NCBI GenBank assembly: GCA_030696315.1
Contig: JAUYSM010000078.1
Span: 18,764 to 82,763, forward strand
Reading direction: 5' to 3'
Origin: Pseudohongiella sp.
GTDB taxonomy: Bacteria > Pseudomonadota > Gammaproteobacteria > Pseudomonadales > Pseudohongiellaceae
Length of the DNA: 64,000 nucleotides
Part shown: in pieces, positions 16,853 to 26,112 of the stretch
How positions within the stretch are numbered: position 1 is the stretch's first letter
How the letters are laid out: every line of letters begins with the position of its first letter
Translations under genes and position numbers: made by a program
Notes under the pieces: generated by a model
Told to the model about the DNA's origin: nothing
What the model saw: the letters and a program-made list of their open reading frames with translations, nothing else
The model's database searches: none

Positions 16853-17998
16853 CTATTCATAGTAACCCTTACGCACAACACCTGTGGTCTGGCCATCCAC
16901 GCTGCCATCGCGCAGCCATTGTAACGACGCGTCAAACAGCAGCGGGGCGTTAATCTCCCACATGGCATTGTGTGAGGCGCAGCCGAGATCCAGCAGCACC
17001 TTCTCGCTGGCACCCAGATCTTCAAACATCTCGGTAACACGTGCGGCTGGCACCTGCACGTCGAGAATACCTGCTACCAGCAGCATCGGAGCGCGCGTGT
17101 TGCCCACCACCTCGCGGGTCCATCCCCACACGGCTGTGCTGGGTGCACGGCGCACGCCCGTCCCCCATGTCGCGCCTACGGGGTCGGAGGCCAGCATGTC
17201 CTGCCAGATCGTAGCGGCTACCTGGGGATCGTATTGCCTGGTGCAACTGGACTGGCGATTCCAGCCATTAAAGAAATCGCGTTCCGACTGTTTGGTAAAT
17301 GCCGGGCCAGGCACCGGCACAGAGGCAGGTGCGTCAGCAGAGCGATTGCGATTGTAAGCAGGCGCCAGCAACACCACTCGCCCGACTTTCTCAGGATGTC
17401 GGGCTGCATAACCCGCGGCGCGTGGCCCCCCGAGAGACCAGGCCACCAGATGCACCGTCTCAACATCGCGCAATTCGCGCAGATAATCGACCACCGCATT
17501 GATATCGTCCCAGTCAGACTCGATGGTGGTAGCACCAAAGCCATAACTTGGCGTACAGGTCGCATGCAGCATGTTCGGGATGAAGTCCTGCTGGGCCTGC
17601 TCAGAAAGATTACAAGGATCATTCATGACATGCGGGCGAGTGGAGCGGCCATAACCCGTGGTATCCATGGCAAACGTATCGAACCCAGCCTCGGCGAGAT
17701 AGTTCATCCAACTGTATCCCGCTACCGGCACATCGAAGGCGACCTCGGCAGGTGTGCCCGCACCGTGGATAAACAGCACCACTTGTCCGGCGAGACCGGC
17801 GCTACGCAAGGCGGTGGCGGGCAATGTTTTTTCGCGCACATAGATGTTGGCAATCTCGCCCGCCATCGAAGGCGCGGTGGATACAACGCGCACGTAGTGG
17901 TCAATACGCGCCACATCGGATTCGGCGGCAAAAATGGCAGGGGCCGATGACAACATCAGTGTAGTCAGCAGCGCTAATGTGCGGAGAGATGTTTTCAT
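16853..17998 (-). CDS. Secreted alpha/beta hydrolase
   Basis: An exported alpha/beta-fold hydrolase with signal peptide residues 1-25 (ending IFAA). The oxyanion region is FIHGAG (77-82), and the nucleophile is S188 in AWSLGG. The acid is probably the Asp in GILDVQVPA and the catalytic His is in CASHNAMWE. The triad is complete. A cysteine-bearing insertion (NDPCN...HATCTP) precedes the nucleophile and may form a disulfide-held cap. It follows the GntP permease gene by 49 nt on the same strand, so the pair may hydrolyse an ester or lactone outside the cytoplasm and import the acid released. The substrate is not predictable. Confidence 0.88.
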   Translation of the reverse strand: MKTSLRTLALLTTLMLSSAPAIFAAESDVARIDHYVRVVSTAPSMAGEIANIYVREKTLPATALRSAGLAGQVVLFIHGAGTPAEVAFDVPVAGYSWMNYLAEAGFDTFAMDTTGYGRSTRPHVMNDPCNLSEQAQQDFIPNMLHATCTPSYGFGATTIESDWDDINAVVDYLRELRDVETVHLVAWSLGGPRAAGYAARHPEKVGRVVLLAPAYNRNRSADAPASVPVPGPAFTKQSERDFFNGWNRQSSCTRQYDPQVAATIWQDMLASDPVGATWGTGVRRAPSTAVWGWTREVVGNTRAPMLLVAGILDVQVPAARVTEMFEDLGASEKVLLDLGCASHNAMWEINAPLLFDASLQWLRDGSVDGQTTGVVRKGYYE

Positions 17999-18047
17999 TG
18001 TTGTGCTCCGGTTATGTTGATTCTTGAATGAACATTAACAGCCTTTC

Positions 18048-19394
18048 TTAAAGTAGCAACAGGGACGTCATCCACACAGCAGTGATCGTGACCAGCCCCA
18101 TAACCAAGGTCGCCATGGTATGCGCGCGCACGGCAGTGGCCACGTCCATGCGACTGAACTGCGACACCACCCAGAAATAGCTGTCGTTGACGTGGGAAAC
18201 CGTCATGGCGCCCGCACCTATGGCCATCACGCACAGCACCCGGCCGACGTCCGACTCCAACCCCAGTTGGGGCAGCAATGGCGCAATCAGCGCCGAACCT
18301 GCCACCATGGCAACGGTGGAAGACCCTTGAGCACTCTTGAGTGCCGCCGCCACCAGAAAAGGCACCAACACTCCGAGACCCAATGCAGACAAGCTGCTGC
18401 CCAGATAGTCCCCCAAGGGAGTCGCAGCGAGTACGGCACCAAATGCGCCACCAGCGCCTGTCACCAATAGGATGGGGGCCGCAATCTTCAGGCCCGACTC
18501 GGTGCAGTCACCCAGGCTCTGCAGCCGCTTGCCTTTTTTCAGCAACAGCAGGGCGCACCCCAAGCCCACCATCAAGGCAATCATGGGTTTACCCAGAAAA
18601 TTCAGCACCTCATACAACGCCCCGCGGCCCATAATCTCAGTTGGAAAATTGGCCACTGAGCCCAGGCAGATCAGCAGAATCGGTAGCAGGATAGGCATAA
18701 AAGCCAGCAAGGGCGATGGCAGGTCAAAAGACGTCAGTGCGTCAGGGATTTCAGCAGCCAAATGCTCGTCTGCCAGTTCGTCGCTGTGCAGCGTACTGCA
18801 GCGCCGCGCCCACACAAGACCACTGAGTGCCGCCAGCAGCGCAAATGCCAAACCAGCCACCATCACCAGCCCAAGATTGCTGCCCATACCCAGATTCCCC
18901 GCCGCTGCAATCGGCCCCGGAGTGGGCGGCACCAGCGTATGTGTTGCGAACAAACCGGTCGACAATGCCACACTCATGGCGACAGGTGCTGTCTTGAGTG
19001 AACGCGCCAACGAGCGCTTGAGGCTGTTCAGAATGACAAACCCGGAGTCGCAGAACACCGGAATCGCCACCATGTAGCCCACCAGCGACATTGTCAGCAG
19101 CGGAAAGCGTTCGCCGAGCAGGCCGATGATGGAGCGGGCCATGGTGATGGCCGCGCCCGTGCGTTCCAGAATGACACCAATCAAGGTACCCAGCACAATC
19201 ACCAGACCGATGTTGCCCATGATATTGCCGAACCCGCCGCGAATGGTGGACTCGATATCGCGCAGCGGCAGACCGTACGCGAAGGCTGCTATAAATGCAG
19301 CGCACAGCAGTGTGAGAAAGGGGTTGAGTTTGAAGTGTGCTGTGGCAACCACAATAAACAGCACGATTATTAGCAGAATCAGTACCAGCGACAT
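18048..19394 (-). CDS. GntP family gluconate/hydroxy-acid:H+ symporter
   Basis: An inner-membrane permease of about 12 membrane segments importing gluconate or related sugar acids, glycerate or serine. Family motifs are GFGNIMGNIGLVIVLGTLIG (about residues 54-73), VFCDSGFVIL, HTLVPPTPGPIAAAGNLG, and the late HVNDSYFWVVSQF. The start has AGGA 8 nt upstream. Length is 448 residues, as expected. It is the first gene of a probable two-gene unit with the secreted hydrolase. It is divergent from the DUF2339 gene across 174 nt. Confidence 0.92.
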   Translation of the reverse strand: MSLVLILLIIVLFIVVATAHFKLNPFLTLLCAAFIAAFAYGLPLRDIESTIRGGFGNIMGNIGLVIVLGTLIGVILERTGAAITMARSIIGLLGERFPLLTMSLVGYMVAIPVFCDSGFVILNSLKRSLARSLKTAPVAMSVALSTGLFATHTLVPPTPGPIAAAGNLGMGSNLGLVMVAGLAFALLAALSGLVWARRCSTLHSDELADEHLAAEIPDALTSFDLPSPLLAFMPILLPILLICLGSVANFPTEIMGRGALYEVLNFLGKPMIALMVGLGCALLLLKKGKRLQSLGDCTESGLKIAAPILLVTGAGGAFGAVLAATPLGDYLGSSLSALGLGVLVPFLVAAALKSAQGSSTVAMVAGSALIAPLLPQLGLESDVGRVLCVMAIGAGAMTVSHVNDSYFWVVSQFSRMDVATAVRAHTMATLVMGLVTITAVWMTSLLLL

Positions 19395-19568
19395 ACACGC
19401 GTCCTGAGGTCATGGAAGTTACGAAGAATAAACGGGTATGTCTTCGCCGTCCATGCACGGTGTGGATGGTAAGCATGATACTCAACGTCGAACCACGCTT
19501 GACTCCCCCCACCCTTTACTGGGATAAACAGCCTGATTCAATGGACTGACAATACAGGCGGGTTACAC

Positions 19569-22151
19569 ATGACAGGACTCATACTGATATTTATTATTTT
19601 GGCATTTGCCGTCATTAGTAAACTAGGCAACATACAGCGAGAACTGGAGTCGCTTAAGCGCAAAGTGGCGCAGCTTGAAGAACACACCAATGCAGTGATA
19701 CCTGTTGATGTCGTTGACGCCCAAGCGGCTGACGAAGTGGAACCTGAGCCAGATCCCTGGATAGCGACTGTGCCAGCAGCCAGCGCCGTAATAGACCCAA
19801 CACTCATCGCGTCGGCTGAAACAGAGACAACCGGTCAGCGGAAACCATTCAGCATTCATGACTGGATGGTCTGGATTGGCGGATTAAGTCTGGCAATTGC
19901 TGGTGTTTTCCTGGTGCGTTACTCCATGGACGCCGGCCTGCTAGGCCCGCGCGTGCGCGTCGGCCTCGGCCTGCTGACAGGTCTGGTACTGCACGGTGTT
20001 GCCGAGTTTCTGCGACGCAAACATAATCGACCATTTGAGTCCTTGGCGGCACTGGCCGGCGGCGCTTCGGCCTTCCTGTTTGCTGCATTGCTTGCCGGGC
20101 TCCACCTGTATGATCTGTTCCCAGCCTCTGCGGCTTTCCTGCTTCTGACGCTGGTAGCGCTGGCAACCATGTGGCTAGCACTGCTGCACGGTCCAGTGCT
20201 CGCCATATTAGGCATGCTGGGCGCCTATGCAGTGCCGCTGCTGGTTGGCAGTGATAACGGCAGCATCGCTTCAATCCTGTTGTATGCCACGATCATTACC
20301 ACGTCCTGCTTTCTGCTGATGATGCATGTTTACCGCACCTGGCTGTGGTTCGGCATGGTGACGGGCGCGTTGGGATGGTGGCTGATTTCCTCTACTATGG
20401 GTGATATCACCGCCCTGCAGCACGGCTATCTGCTGGCGTTTGCAATTGCCTGTCTCTACCAAACCATGGTTCGTGACAAGCACGTTGACGCTGAACCCGG
20501 CGTACTGGTCATTGGCCCGGATTCAGCACAACATCCGCTGCCCCTGTTGGCGACGTTTGCCTGCATTTTGTTTGCGTACGTTTTTTCGCTTGCCGGGGAA
20601 GCTGGCGAATGGCCAGACATTCTGCTGACCTTGCCCATGATAGGGGCGTTTGCGTTTGCGGCGACCCGGTACCACGCTGTCGAAAAACTGGTGCTTGTCT
20701 TACAGCCTTTGCATGTGTTGTTCTGGCTGGCCAGCGCAGATTTTTCCGCGCTGTCCATGGACACCGTGGCACCCGCACCTCGGTCACTGATCTACGCCAT
20801 GATGATGACCGGCATATTTGTCAGCATAGGTCTGTATTTTTTCCGCCGCCCACATGCATGGCGCTATTGGCTGGAAATGATACTGGTCACTCCCATGCTC
20901 TGGTTTCTGGCAACTCGCTTGTTATCAACCGGTGCCGAGTGGTCTGCCGTTTGGGGCATTTGGACAGCGCTGGGCGGCGCCATTTACCTTGCTGCGGGTC
21001 TTTTTATACTGCGCAAACATGCCGCTTGGAAGCACAACATTGATCCTGCCCTGCTGCACCGAGTCGCGCACGGCCTGTATGTTATTGCCATCGCGGCCTA
21101 CCTACTGGCGGCGACTGATATCTGGGAGCAAAGCCATCTCACGTTGGCGATGGCCAGTGCCCTGATTCTGATAGCTGGACTGCAACGCCATTTCCCGTCA
21201 ACCCATCTGCGCGTCTGTTTAAAACTGGTAATGGCCTTGGTGTTGACCAGTGTGATGGCCAGTCCGCTCATCTATGACTACAGTGCGGATACGCATTGGA
21301 CACTGACCGGGGTGCATGGCCCAAGTCTTTGTGCATTGTTTGCACTGCTTTGGCTGCGACGCGCAGGACACAACACGCTGGATTTACAGCGCTGGATGGA
21401 ATTGGCCACCCTGCACCTGCTGTTGTTGTCTTTGTGGTCGGAGCTGCGTTACTGGCTTTACGACGGCAATGTATTCCGGTCTGAAGTAAATCTGACCGAG
21501 ATGTCGCTGAATACCGCACTGTGGTCATCACTGGCACTGGTGTACTTCTTGCGCGCCGGCGCCAGCCAATCGCTCGAGCGATACTACCGCGTTATGTCGT
21601 ATCTGCTGCTTGGCCTGGCCAGTGTGAGTTATCTGCTGGTACTGGTGCCACTAAGCCCCATTTTTAACGCAAATTCTGACGTATCCACATTCCCGATTCT
21701 TAACATGCTATTGCTATCTTATGGCGTCCCGCCGCTAATCATGACGGCGCTCTATGCGTTTTACGCGCCACACTGCCGAAAAGCACTGGCCATCGGCATC
21801 CCGCTGGCTGGATTTATATTCCTCAACCTGGAAATCAGACACTTGTGGGAGCCGACCATGCTGTTTGCGGCAGGCATGGCCGAAGGTGAGTTGTATACCT
21901 ATTCAATTGTCTGGCTGGTGATCGCGGTTGCTGCAGTGTTGATGGGTGGCACACGATTTGGCATGCGGGTTTACCAGGCGGGGGTTGCCTTATTGGTTGT
22001 TGTGATTCTCAAGGTGTTTTTGATTGATACGGGTGGGCTCGAGGGTTTGTGGCGGGTGATGTCCTACCTGTTGCTGGGGCTGTGTTTGCTGGGGTTGGCC
22101 TACATGCACCAGCGCCTCAATCTGGGATTTAAAGAGGATAAACGGTTTTGA
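19569..22151 (+). CDS. DUF2339 large polytopic membrane protein
   Basis: An 860-residue inner-membrane protein. After one N-terminal membrane segment comes a short coiled coil (NIQRELESLKRKVAQLEEH, about residues 18-40) and a polar linker to about residue 95. HDWMVWIGGLSLAIAGVFLVRYS then begins a long run of more than 20 hydrophobic helices to the C-terminus. This matches the DUF2339 family, whose role is unknown. The C-terminal WRVMSYLLLGLCLLGLAYMHQR is also typical, and a near copy (YRVMSYLLLGLASVSYLLV) occurs earlier, which suggests internal duplication. The ribosome site is weak. It is convergent with copy B. Confidence 0.88.
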   Translation: MTGLILIFIILAFAVISKLGNIQRELESLKRKVAQLEEHTNAVIPVDVVDAQAADEVEPEPDPWIATVPAASAVIDPTLIASAETETTGQRKPFSIHDWMVWIGGLSLAIAGVFLVRYSMDAGLLGPRVRVGLGLLTGLVLHGVAEFLRRKHNRPFESLAALAGGASAFLFAALLAGLHLYDLFPASAAFLLLTLVALATMWLALLHGPVLAILGMLGAYAVPLLVGSDNGSIASILLYATIITTSCFLLMMHVYRTWLWFGMVTGALGWWLISSTMGDITALQHGYLLAFAIACLYQTMVRDKHVDAEPGVLVIGPDSAQHPLPLLATFACILFAYVFSLAGEAGEWPDILLTLPMIGAFAFAATRYHAVEKLVLVLQPLHVLFWLASADFSALSMDTVAPAPRSLIYAMMMTGIFVSIGLYFFRRPHAWRYWLEMILVTPMLWFLATRLLSTGAEWSAVWGIWTALGGAIYLAAGLFILRKHAAWKHNIDPALLHRVAHGLYVIAIAAYLLAATDIWEQSHLTLAMASALILIAGLQRHFPSTHLRVCLKLVMALVLTSVMASPLIYDYSADTHWTLTGVHGPSLCALFALLWLRRAGHNTLDLQRWMELATLHLLLLSLWSELRYWLYDGNVFRSEVNLTEMSLNTALWSSLALVYFLRAGASQSLERYYRVMSYLLLGLASVSYLLVLVPLSPIFNANSDVSTFPILNMLLLSYGVPPLIMTALYAFYAPHCRKALAIGIPLAGFIFLNLEIRHLWEPTMLFAAGMAEGELYTYSIVWLVIAVAAVLMGGTRFGMRVYQAGVALLVVVILKVFLIDTGGLEGLWRVMSYLLLGLCLLGLAYMHQRLNLGFKEDKRF

Positions 22152-22203
22152 TCAAAACGGTTTAGATAAAGTCATCTGCACTTATTACGCTGCCTTGATT
22201 AAT

Positions 22204-23886
22204 TCATTCGGCAGCGTAGTAGGTGAAATAGCCAATAAACACTTCGTCGCTGCTGCTCAGGCCAAACTGAACTTCGCGAGACGGGTCCGGATTGGCAGGG
22301 TTGGAGATCGAGTTATCAAACGCGCCCGAGACCAGCAGGCGGCTGCCTGCCGGCAAGTGCACGGGTTCATCCAGTTGATAATGCGGCTGCCAGGCATAGT
22401 TGTACGAAGGGATGCTGAACAGCTCGCGTCGGCTGCCATCGGGCAACTCGGCCGCAAACCGCATGTGTTTGCCGCGATAGTTCATACGCGCGCGCACGCC
22501 GGTGATCACTACCGCCTCATCCAGCACGTGCTGGGCGTGCATTGCAAATTCCGGCGTGCGCGGTGGCACTACAAATTCACTGGCAGATACCGCGCGGGTG
22601 CGCACTTCTTTCAGACCCGGCTGCTCGGTGAAATACAGACCAATTTTTGTCTTGTCTTCGCTCTGCATGCCGTAGGTCATGTAGTGAAACTGCAGGGATA
22701 ATTTATGGCCGGCCGGTACATAAATGGCCGTTCCCGGCGCAAACTCGCGTACCGTGGGTTTGCCTGGAATATAACCACTGAGGAAACGTCGACTGGCGGC
22801 GGTGCTATCGCGCTCGGCGCCCCAGAAATCCTCATCAGGCGCAGTCACATAGGCCATCAGATGGTGCAAGGACTTGGGGCTGCCGGGCAGATACTGGATA
22901 GCCCGCACCCAGCGATCCTCGGTAAACGGCAGGTCCACATCCACATAAACATAGTCCAGTATGCCAGCTGCCGGTATGGCATAGGGGGGCGTGTTGACGA
23001 TGTAGTCGGGCTCTCCAAGCAGCCAGTCATCGCCACCGGTAAACTCAAAATCCGCTAACGGGTCCTGTTCGCTGGCCCCACGCGGGGCACCGCCATCAAT
23101 CCAGTGCACCAGCATCTGCCTCTGTTCGCGTGTCAGGCTGTGTGCCTGAGCGGACTGCCCCACAGAGGCGTCAACCTGTGTGGGTGGCATGCGCCGGTTC
23201 ATCACCACCTCGCGGATCATCGGTGACCAGCCGAGCAGTGACAGATGGCTGTCAAGCTGGAAAGGACCCACGCCATTCTCACGGTGGCAGGACGCACATT
23301 TTTCGATGATCAGCGGCGCGATATCCGCGGCATAATCCGGGGGAGTGCTGTGGTGTGCGTCGCGTGCCGCGTAATTGATCGCGCAACTGCTGTGCGGCTC
23401 GCTGAGCGTTTCTCGCACAGGTTTATCTGTCAGTGTGTCCAGTGTTGCAGCCAACGCCTGTCCCGGCGGCCCTTTATAGAGCACGGTCAAGCGCTGCGGG
23501 TTGATCAATCTGACATCGCCGGCCTGCTGCATCCCCAGCGATTCCGAGACCAGCTGTGTTTCATCATTCAGCACGTGCAAGTTGCCGACGGCACCTGCTG
23601 CCCTGGTAATGGCACCAGAGGCATCGATCAGCAGGAAGGCAACATCCTGCTGCGCATACCGAGCCTGTAGTGCTGAAAAAGCAGACAGTGCCGACTCCTG
23701 CGCGCTGCAACCCGGTAGCCACGCCATCAGTGCCACCGCCTGTTTGTGCTGGTAGCGGCTAAGCTGATGAAACGCGCCAGTTTCATCCAGTAGCGCGACG
23801 TCGCCCACCCGCTCCAGTTGGGCGGTGGCTGTATGGGCCCAGCACAGTAACGCACCAAGGCAGGCAATTCGGCTGAACGTGTTCAT
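22204..23886 (-). CDS. Secreted redoxin-like / mono-heme c / PHM-like protein lacking the second copper site (copy B)
   Basis: Same three-part layout as copy A: signal peptide to about residue 22, redoxin-like domain (26-160), heme motif CASCH (197-201), then the PHM-like region. First-copper ligands H341-H342 and H401 remain. The positions of the second copper site are changed: the HMH of the paralogues reads R467-M468-N469, and the WDEM methionine is V549. Unlike A and D it keeps one cysteine (C60, PGCSAQE) where a redoxin has its active Cys, and it lacks the CxC pair. It is probably a partner or a protein with altered function, not a two-copper monooxygenase. GGAGG lies 9-10 nt before the ATG. 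Last gene of the operon starting at 27443. Confidence 0.8.
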   Translation of the reverse strand: MNTFSRIACLGALLCWAHTATAQLERVGDVALLDETGAFHQLSRYQHKQAVALMAWLPGCSAQESALSAFSALQARYAQQDVAFLLIDASGAITRAAGAVGNLHVLNDETQLVSESLGMQQAGDVRLINPQRLTVLYKGPPGQALAATLDTLTDKPVRETLSEPHSSCAINYAARDAHHSTPPDYAADIAPLIIEKCASCHRENGVGPFQLDSHLSLLGWSPMIREVVMNRRMPPTQVDASVGQSAQAHSLTREQRQMLVHWIDGGAPRGASEQDPLADFEFTGGDDWLLGEPDYIVNTPPYAIPAAGILDYVYVDVDLPFTEDRWVRAIQYLPGSPKSLHHLMAYVTAPDEDFWGAERDSTAASRRFLSGYIPGKPTVREFAPGTAIYVPAGHKLSLQFHYMTYGMQSEDKTKIGLYFTEQPGLKEVRTRAVSASEFVVPPRTPEFAMHAQHVLDEAVVITGVRARMNYRGKHMRFAAELPDGSRRELFSIPSYNYAWQPHYQLDEPVHLPAGSRLLVSGAFDNSISNPANPDPSREVQFGLSSSDEVFIGYFTYYAAE

Positions 23887-23918
23887 GGGACCAGAGCCTC
23901 CCTTTGATTTGATGACGG

Positions 23919-25058
23919 TTACATCTGCAAACGATTGATATTGACATGCGGGTTCTCCAACGCATCCCGCGAACGGTTGCGTTCGGACTGCATCATGCCG
24001 CCCAACGCAGGCCCGCCCTGATTGTAAATACCACCGCGCAAAACAAAGGTCAGGTAGTCGATCTCTTTGTCCAGGAAATTCTCCCGGTCTGTGTATTGCT
24101 CAATCACTGCTGCCATCGCTGCGGGCCGGTCCAACACATCTGGATGTGCCAGCACATCAGCCAGCACGATTTCGAACATGGTCAGATTATCGATGATGGT
24201 CGCTACCTCGCGGTGCGCGCTGTACAGATTTGGAGCCACCACGGGTGCCGTCGGGATGTCGGTCGGCAGTAGCGCCATGGTGCCGTGCTGGCGGCTGATC
24301 TTGTCCACATACAAAGCCACTGCCCGTTCCACGCCGGCATCCAGCATCCAGTCCTCGTCTGTGCCGGTGATGATGATCTCCAGTGCTGCCAGATTCAGCC
24401 ACGTTGTCGCCCAGGACAAACCGCTGAGTTGCGGAAAGCCAACACGAAAAGCATAGGCCTGTGGGTGTTTGGAGAGCAGATCAGACGACTTGGGCTGCGG
24501 TGGCAGTGAATGGCGCTTGTTGCTCAGATACTCGGCCACGGTCTCATTAATGGCGGCGCGCTTATCCAGAATCCCCCCATCAATACTGATCTCCATTATC
24601 CGTGCTTGAAACGCTCTGCCGCGCTGCAAAATCGCGACCGCATCGGGCGGCAGAATACCGCTGTCGGCAAACGCACTTTCTGCCTGCTCATGGCTGTAAT
24701 CCTGTTGGATCATAGCGAGCAGCCCCGGCGTGACGCGGCTCTCGAATACGCGGTACGGCCCCAGCATTGCCAGGTGATCACCCGCGGTATGGTAGTGCGA
24801 GCCGCGCTTTCTGGCCAATTCCGCCAGCGATTCACGCAGCAGATTTTTGCCAATGGCAGACTGAGGCGAGTCATTGGTTTGTACAATCTCTTCGAAGATC
24901 GCGGCATGCACGATCTCGAACGCATTAAAGTGCTGCGCCAGTTCCGGGAATTTGTAGGCCAGCAGTGTGTTGGGCATGTTGGCGCTGGCCAGCAGGGGCA
25001 TCAGCATCAGTAGCAGTACTGCCAGTGTCGTGCGATGCGGGGTATGGGTACGTGTCAT
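23919..25058 (-). CDS. Secreted alpha-helical protein of unknown function
   Basis: A 379-residue exported protein; the signal peptide (LAVLLLMLMPLLASA) comes soon after the start. The mature part is largely helical, with no cysteines seen and several conserved-looking His/Asp positions (HYHTAGDHLAMLGPYRVFES). It ends with an Asn/Arg-rich tail (QSERNRSRDALENPHVNINR). I do not recognise a family. The start at 25058 is preferred to an ATG six codons earlier because GGAG lies 8 nt upstream. It is 32 nt before copy B and about 120 nt after the preceding operon gene, with a strong hairpin in that gap. Its place between two heme/copper proteins suggests a role in the same periplasmic process. Confidence 0.75.
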   Translation of the reverse strand: MTRTHTPHRTTLAVLLLMLMPLLASANMPNTLLAYKFPELAQHFNAFEIVHAAIFEEIVQTNDSPQSAIGKNLLRESLAELARKRGSHYHTAGDHLAMLGPYRVFESRVTPGLLAMIQQDYSHEQAESAFADSGILPPDAVAILQRGRAFQARIMEISIDGGILDKRAAINETVAEYLSNKRHSLPPQPKSSDLLSKHPQAYAFRVGFPQLSGLSWATTWLNLAALEIIITGTDEDWMLDAGVERAVALYVDKISRQHGTMALLPTDIPTAPVVAPNLYSAHREVATIIDNLTMFEIVLADVLAHPDVLDRPAAMAAVIEQYTDRENFLDKEIDYLTFVLRGGIYNQGGPALGGMMQSERNRSRDALENPHVNINRLQM

Positions 25059-25112
25059 TCTGAGCTCCGAAATCATGGCCGGTGCCGGCCCTGTGCTGGG
25101 CCTGTGCTGGAT

Positions 25113-25147
25113 AAATCGCCCCGGACGATGCTGATCCGAGGCGATTT
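25113..25147. other. Intercistronic hairpin inside the heme/copper operon
   Basis: AAATCGCC (25113-25120) pairs with GGCGATTT (25140-25147), and the inner CGGA/TCCG extends the stem by four pairs past a one-base mismatch, leaving a 9-nt loop. It lies between the stop at 25180 and the start at 25058. Without a proper T-run it is more likely an mRNA-stabilising or attenuating structure than a full terminator. Confidence 0.5.
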
Positions 25148-25179
25148 ACCCGTGTAACGCGAAGGTTGGTGCGTTGTTA

Positions 25180-26112
25180 TCAGGGCGTTACGGTCACAGG
25201 AACATACGCGTTGGACCAGCAGCACTGATTGTCGAACTGGCTATCGGGAGCCGCGAAGTTATCAACGCGCAAGCGGATCAGGTAATCGCCTGGTACCGAA
25301 AACGTCGCCAAGGTGCTGACTTCGGTCCAACCATCGGGACTCATTTTGTTGAAAGAGCCTTCGCCACCTTCATCACTTCGTTCACGGCCGGTGACCGTCG
25401 GCTGCTCGATGTGGGGAACAGCTGGTCCCTGATGCAATATCCATTCAGTCCCCAGCGGGTAAATAGGATCTACATCGTTCAGATATTGACCACGATCGCC
25501 ACGATCCTGGACGAAGGCTGTCAAGGTCACTGGTTTTCCAACAGATGCGTTGATTCGCGGCGCTTGAATGCCCACGCGATCGACAGACTCAGCACCATTC
25601 TTATCAAACCGAATGGCCGGAGACAGTGAACCAAATGCAGCAGGTGCCAGACTCATTTCGTAGGCCGGTGATGTAGCCCTTGCTGGCACGGAGTAGCTAT
25701 GCCCGGCATGAGTCAACGTCCATACCACTTCGGTGCCTTTCATTTCAGGCGGTATCGTGACGGCGAATACGCCGCGCTCTTGAATCCCGACAAATCCACC
25801 CCGGCTATAGGATGGGAAGTGCGTGGGCTGCGCGCCATCAAACTGCGCTGGCTCAATGCGATTATTGGGACCCAGTGGAATGTCCACGAGCTCAACGGTA
25901 TTGCGGTTCGCGAAACCGAAGATATAAGTGGTCGAGCCATTTTCATTGGCAATCCAGCCATTGAACATGGGTGCCACGATATCGCCAGTGGCCCTTGGCG
26001 CTGCCAATTCGTAGTCACGCAAGTGCGAAGGCAATTGCGCATGAAGTGTTGCTGCCAGCCCAAGGAATGCAAAGGCAACGGTACCCACTGCAAGATTTAA
26101 GTGTCTGCTCAT
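25180..26112 (-). CDS. Secreted beta-rich protein of unknown function
   Basis: A 310-residue exported protein with signal peptide ending LHAQ (about residue 26). The mature part is beta-rich and resembles two Ig-like or PKD-like halves: an N-terminal part (FNGWIANENGSTTYIFGFANR) and a C-terminal part with VGKPVTLTAFVQDRG and FSVPGDYLIRLRVDNF. The last gives way to a CC pair (QCCW) near the end that could bind a metal or form disulfides. I know no assigned function; similar proteins seem to occur beside cytochrome c and copper-monooxygenase-like genes, but I cannot confirm this. Its ATG overlaps the copy C stop (ATGA), and AGGAG lies upstream, so it should be co-translated with copy C. Confidence 0.78.
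   Translation of the reverse strand: MSRHLNLAVGTVAFAFLGLAATLHAQLPSHLRDYELAAPRATGDIVAPMFNGWIANENGSTTYIFGFANRNTVELVDIPLGPNNRIEPAQFDGAQPTHFPSYSRGGFVGIQERGVFAVTIPPEMKGTEVVWTLTHAGHSYSVPARATSPAYEMSLAPAAFGSLSPAIRFDKNGAESVDRVGIQAPRINASVGKPVTLTAFVQDRGDRGQYLNDVDPIYPLGTEWILHQGPAVPHIEQPTVTGRERSDEGGEGSFNKMSPDGWTEVSTLATFSVPGDYLIRLRVDNFAAPDSQFDNQCCWSNAYVPVTVTP

Noticed and set aside
17234..17950. Long open frame antisense to the alpha/beta hydrolase
   Set aside because: Its protein has no signal, no fold-like pattern and no ribosome site; the opposite strand carries a complete catalytic triad and signal peptide.
22195..22701. Open frame antisense to copy B
   Set aside because: It mirrors the codon pattern of the clearly conserved heme/copper gene on the other strand.
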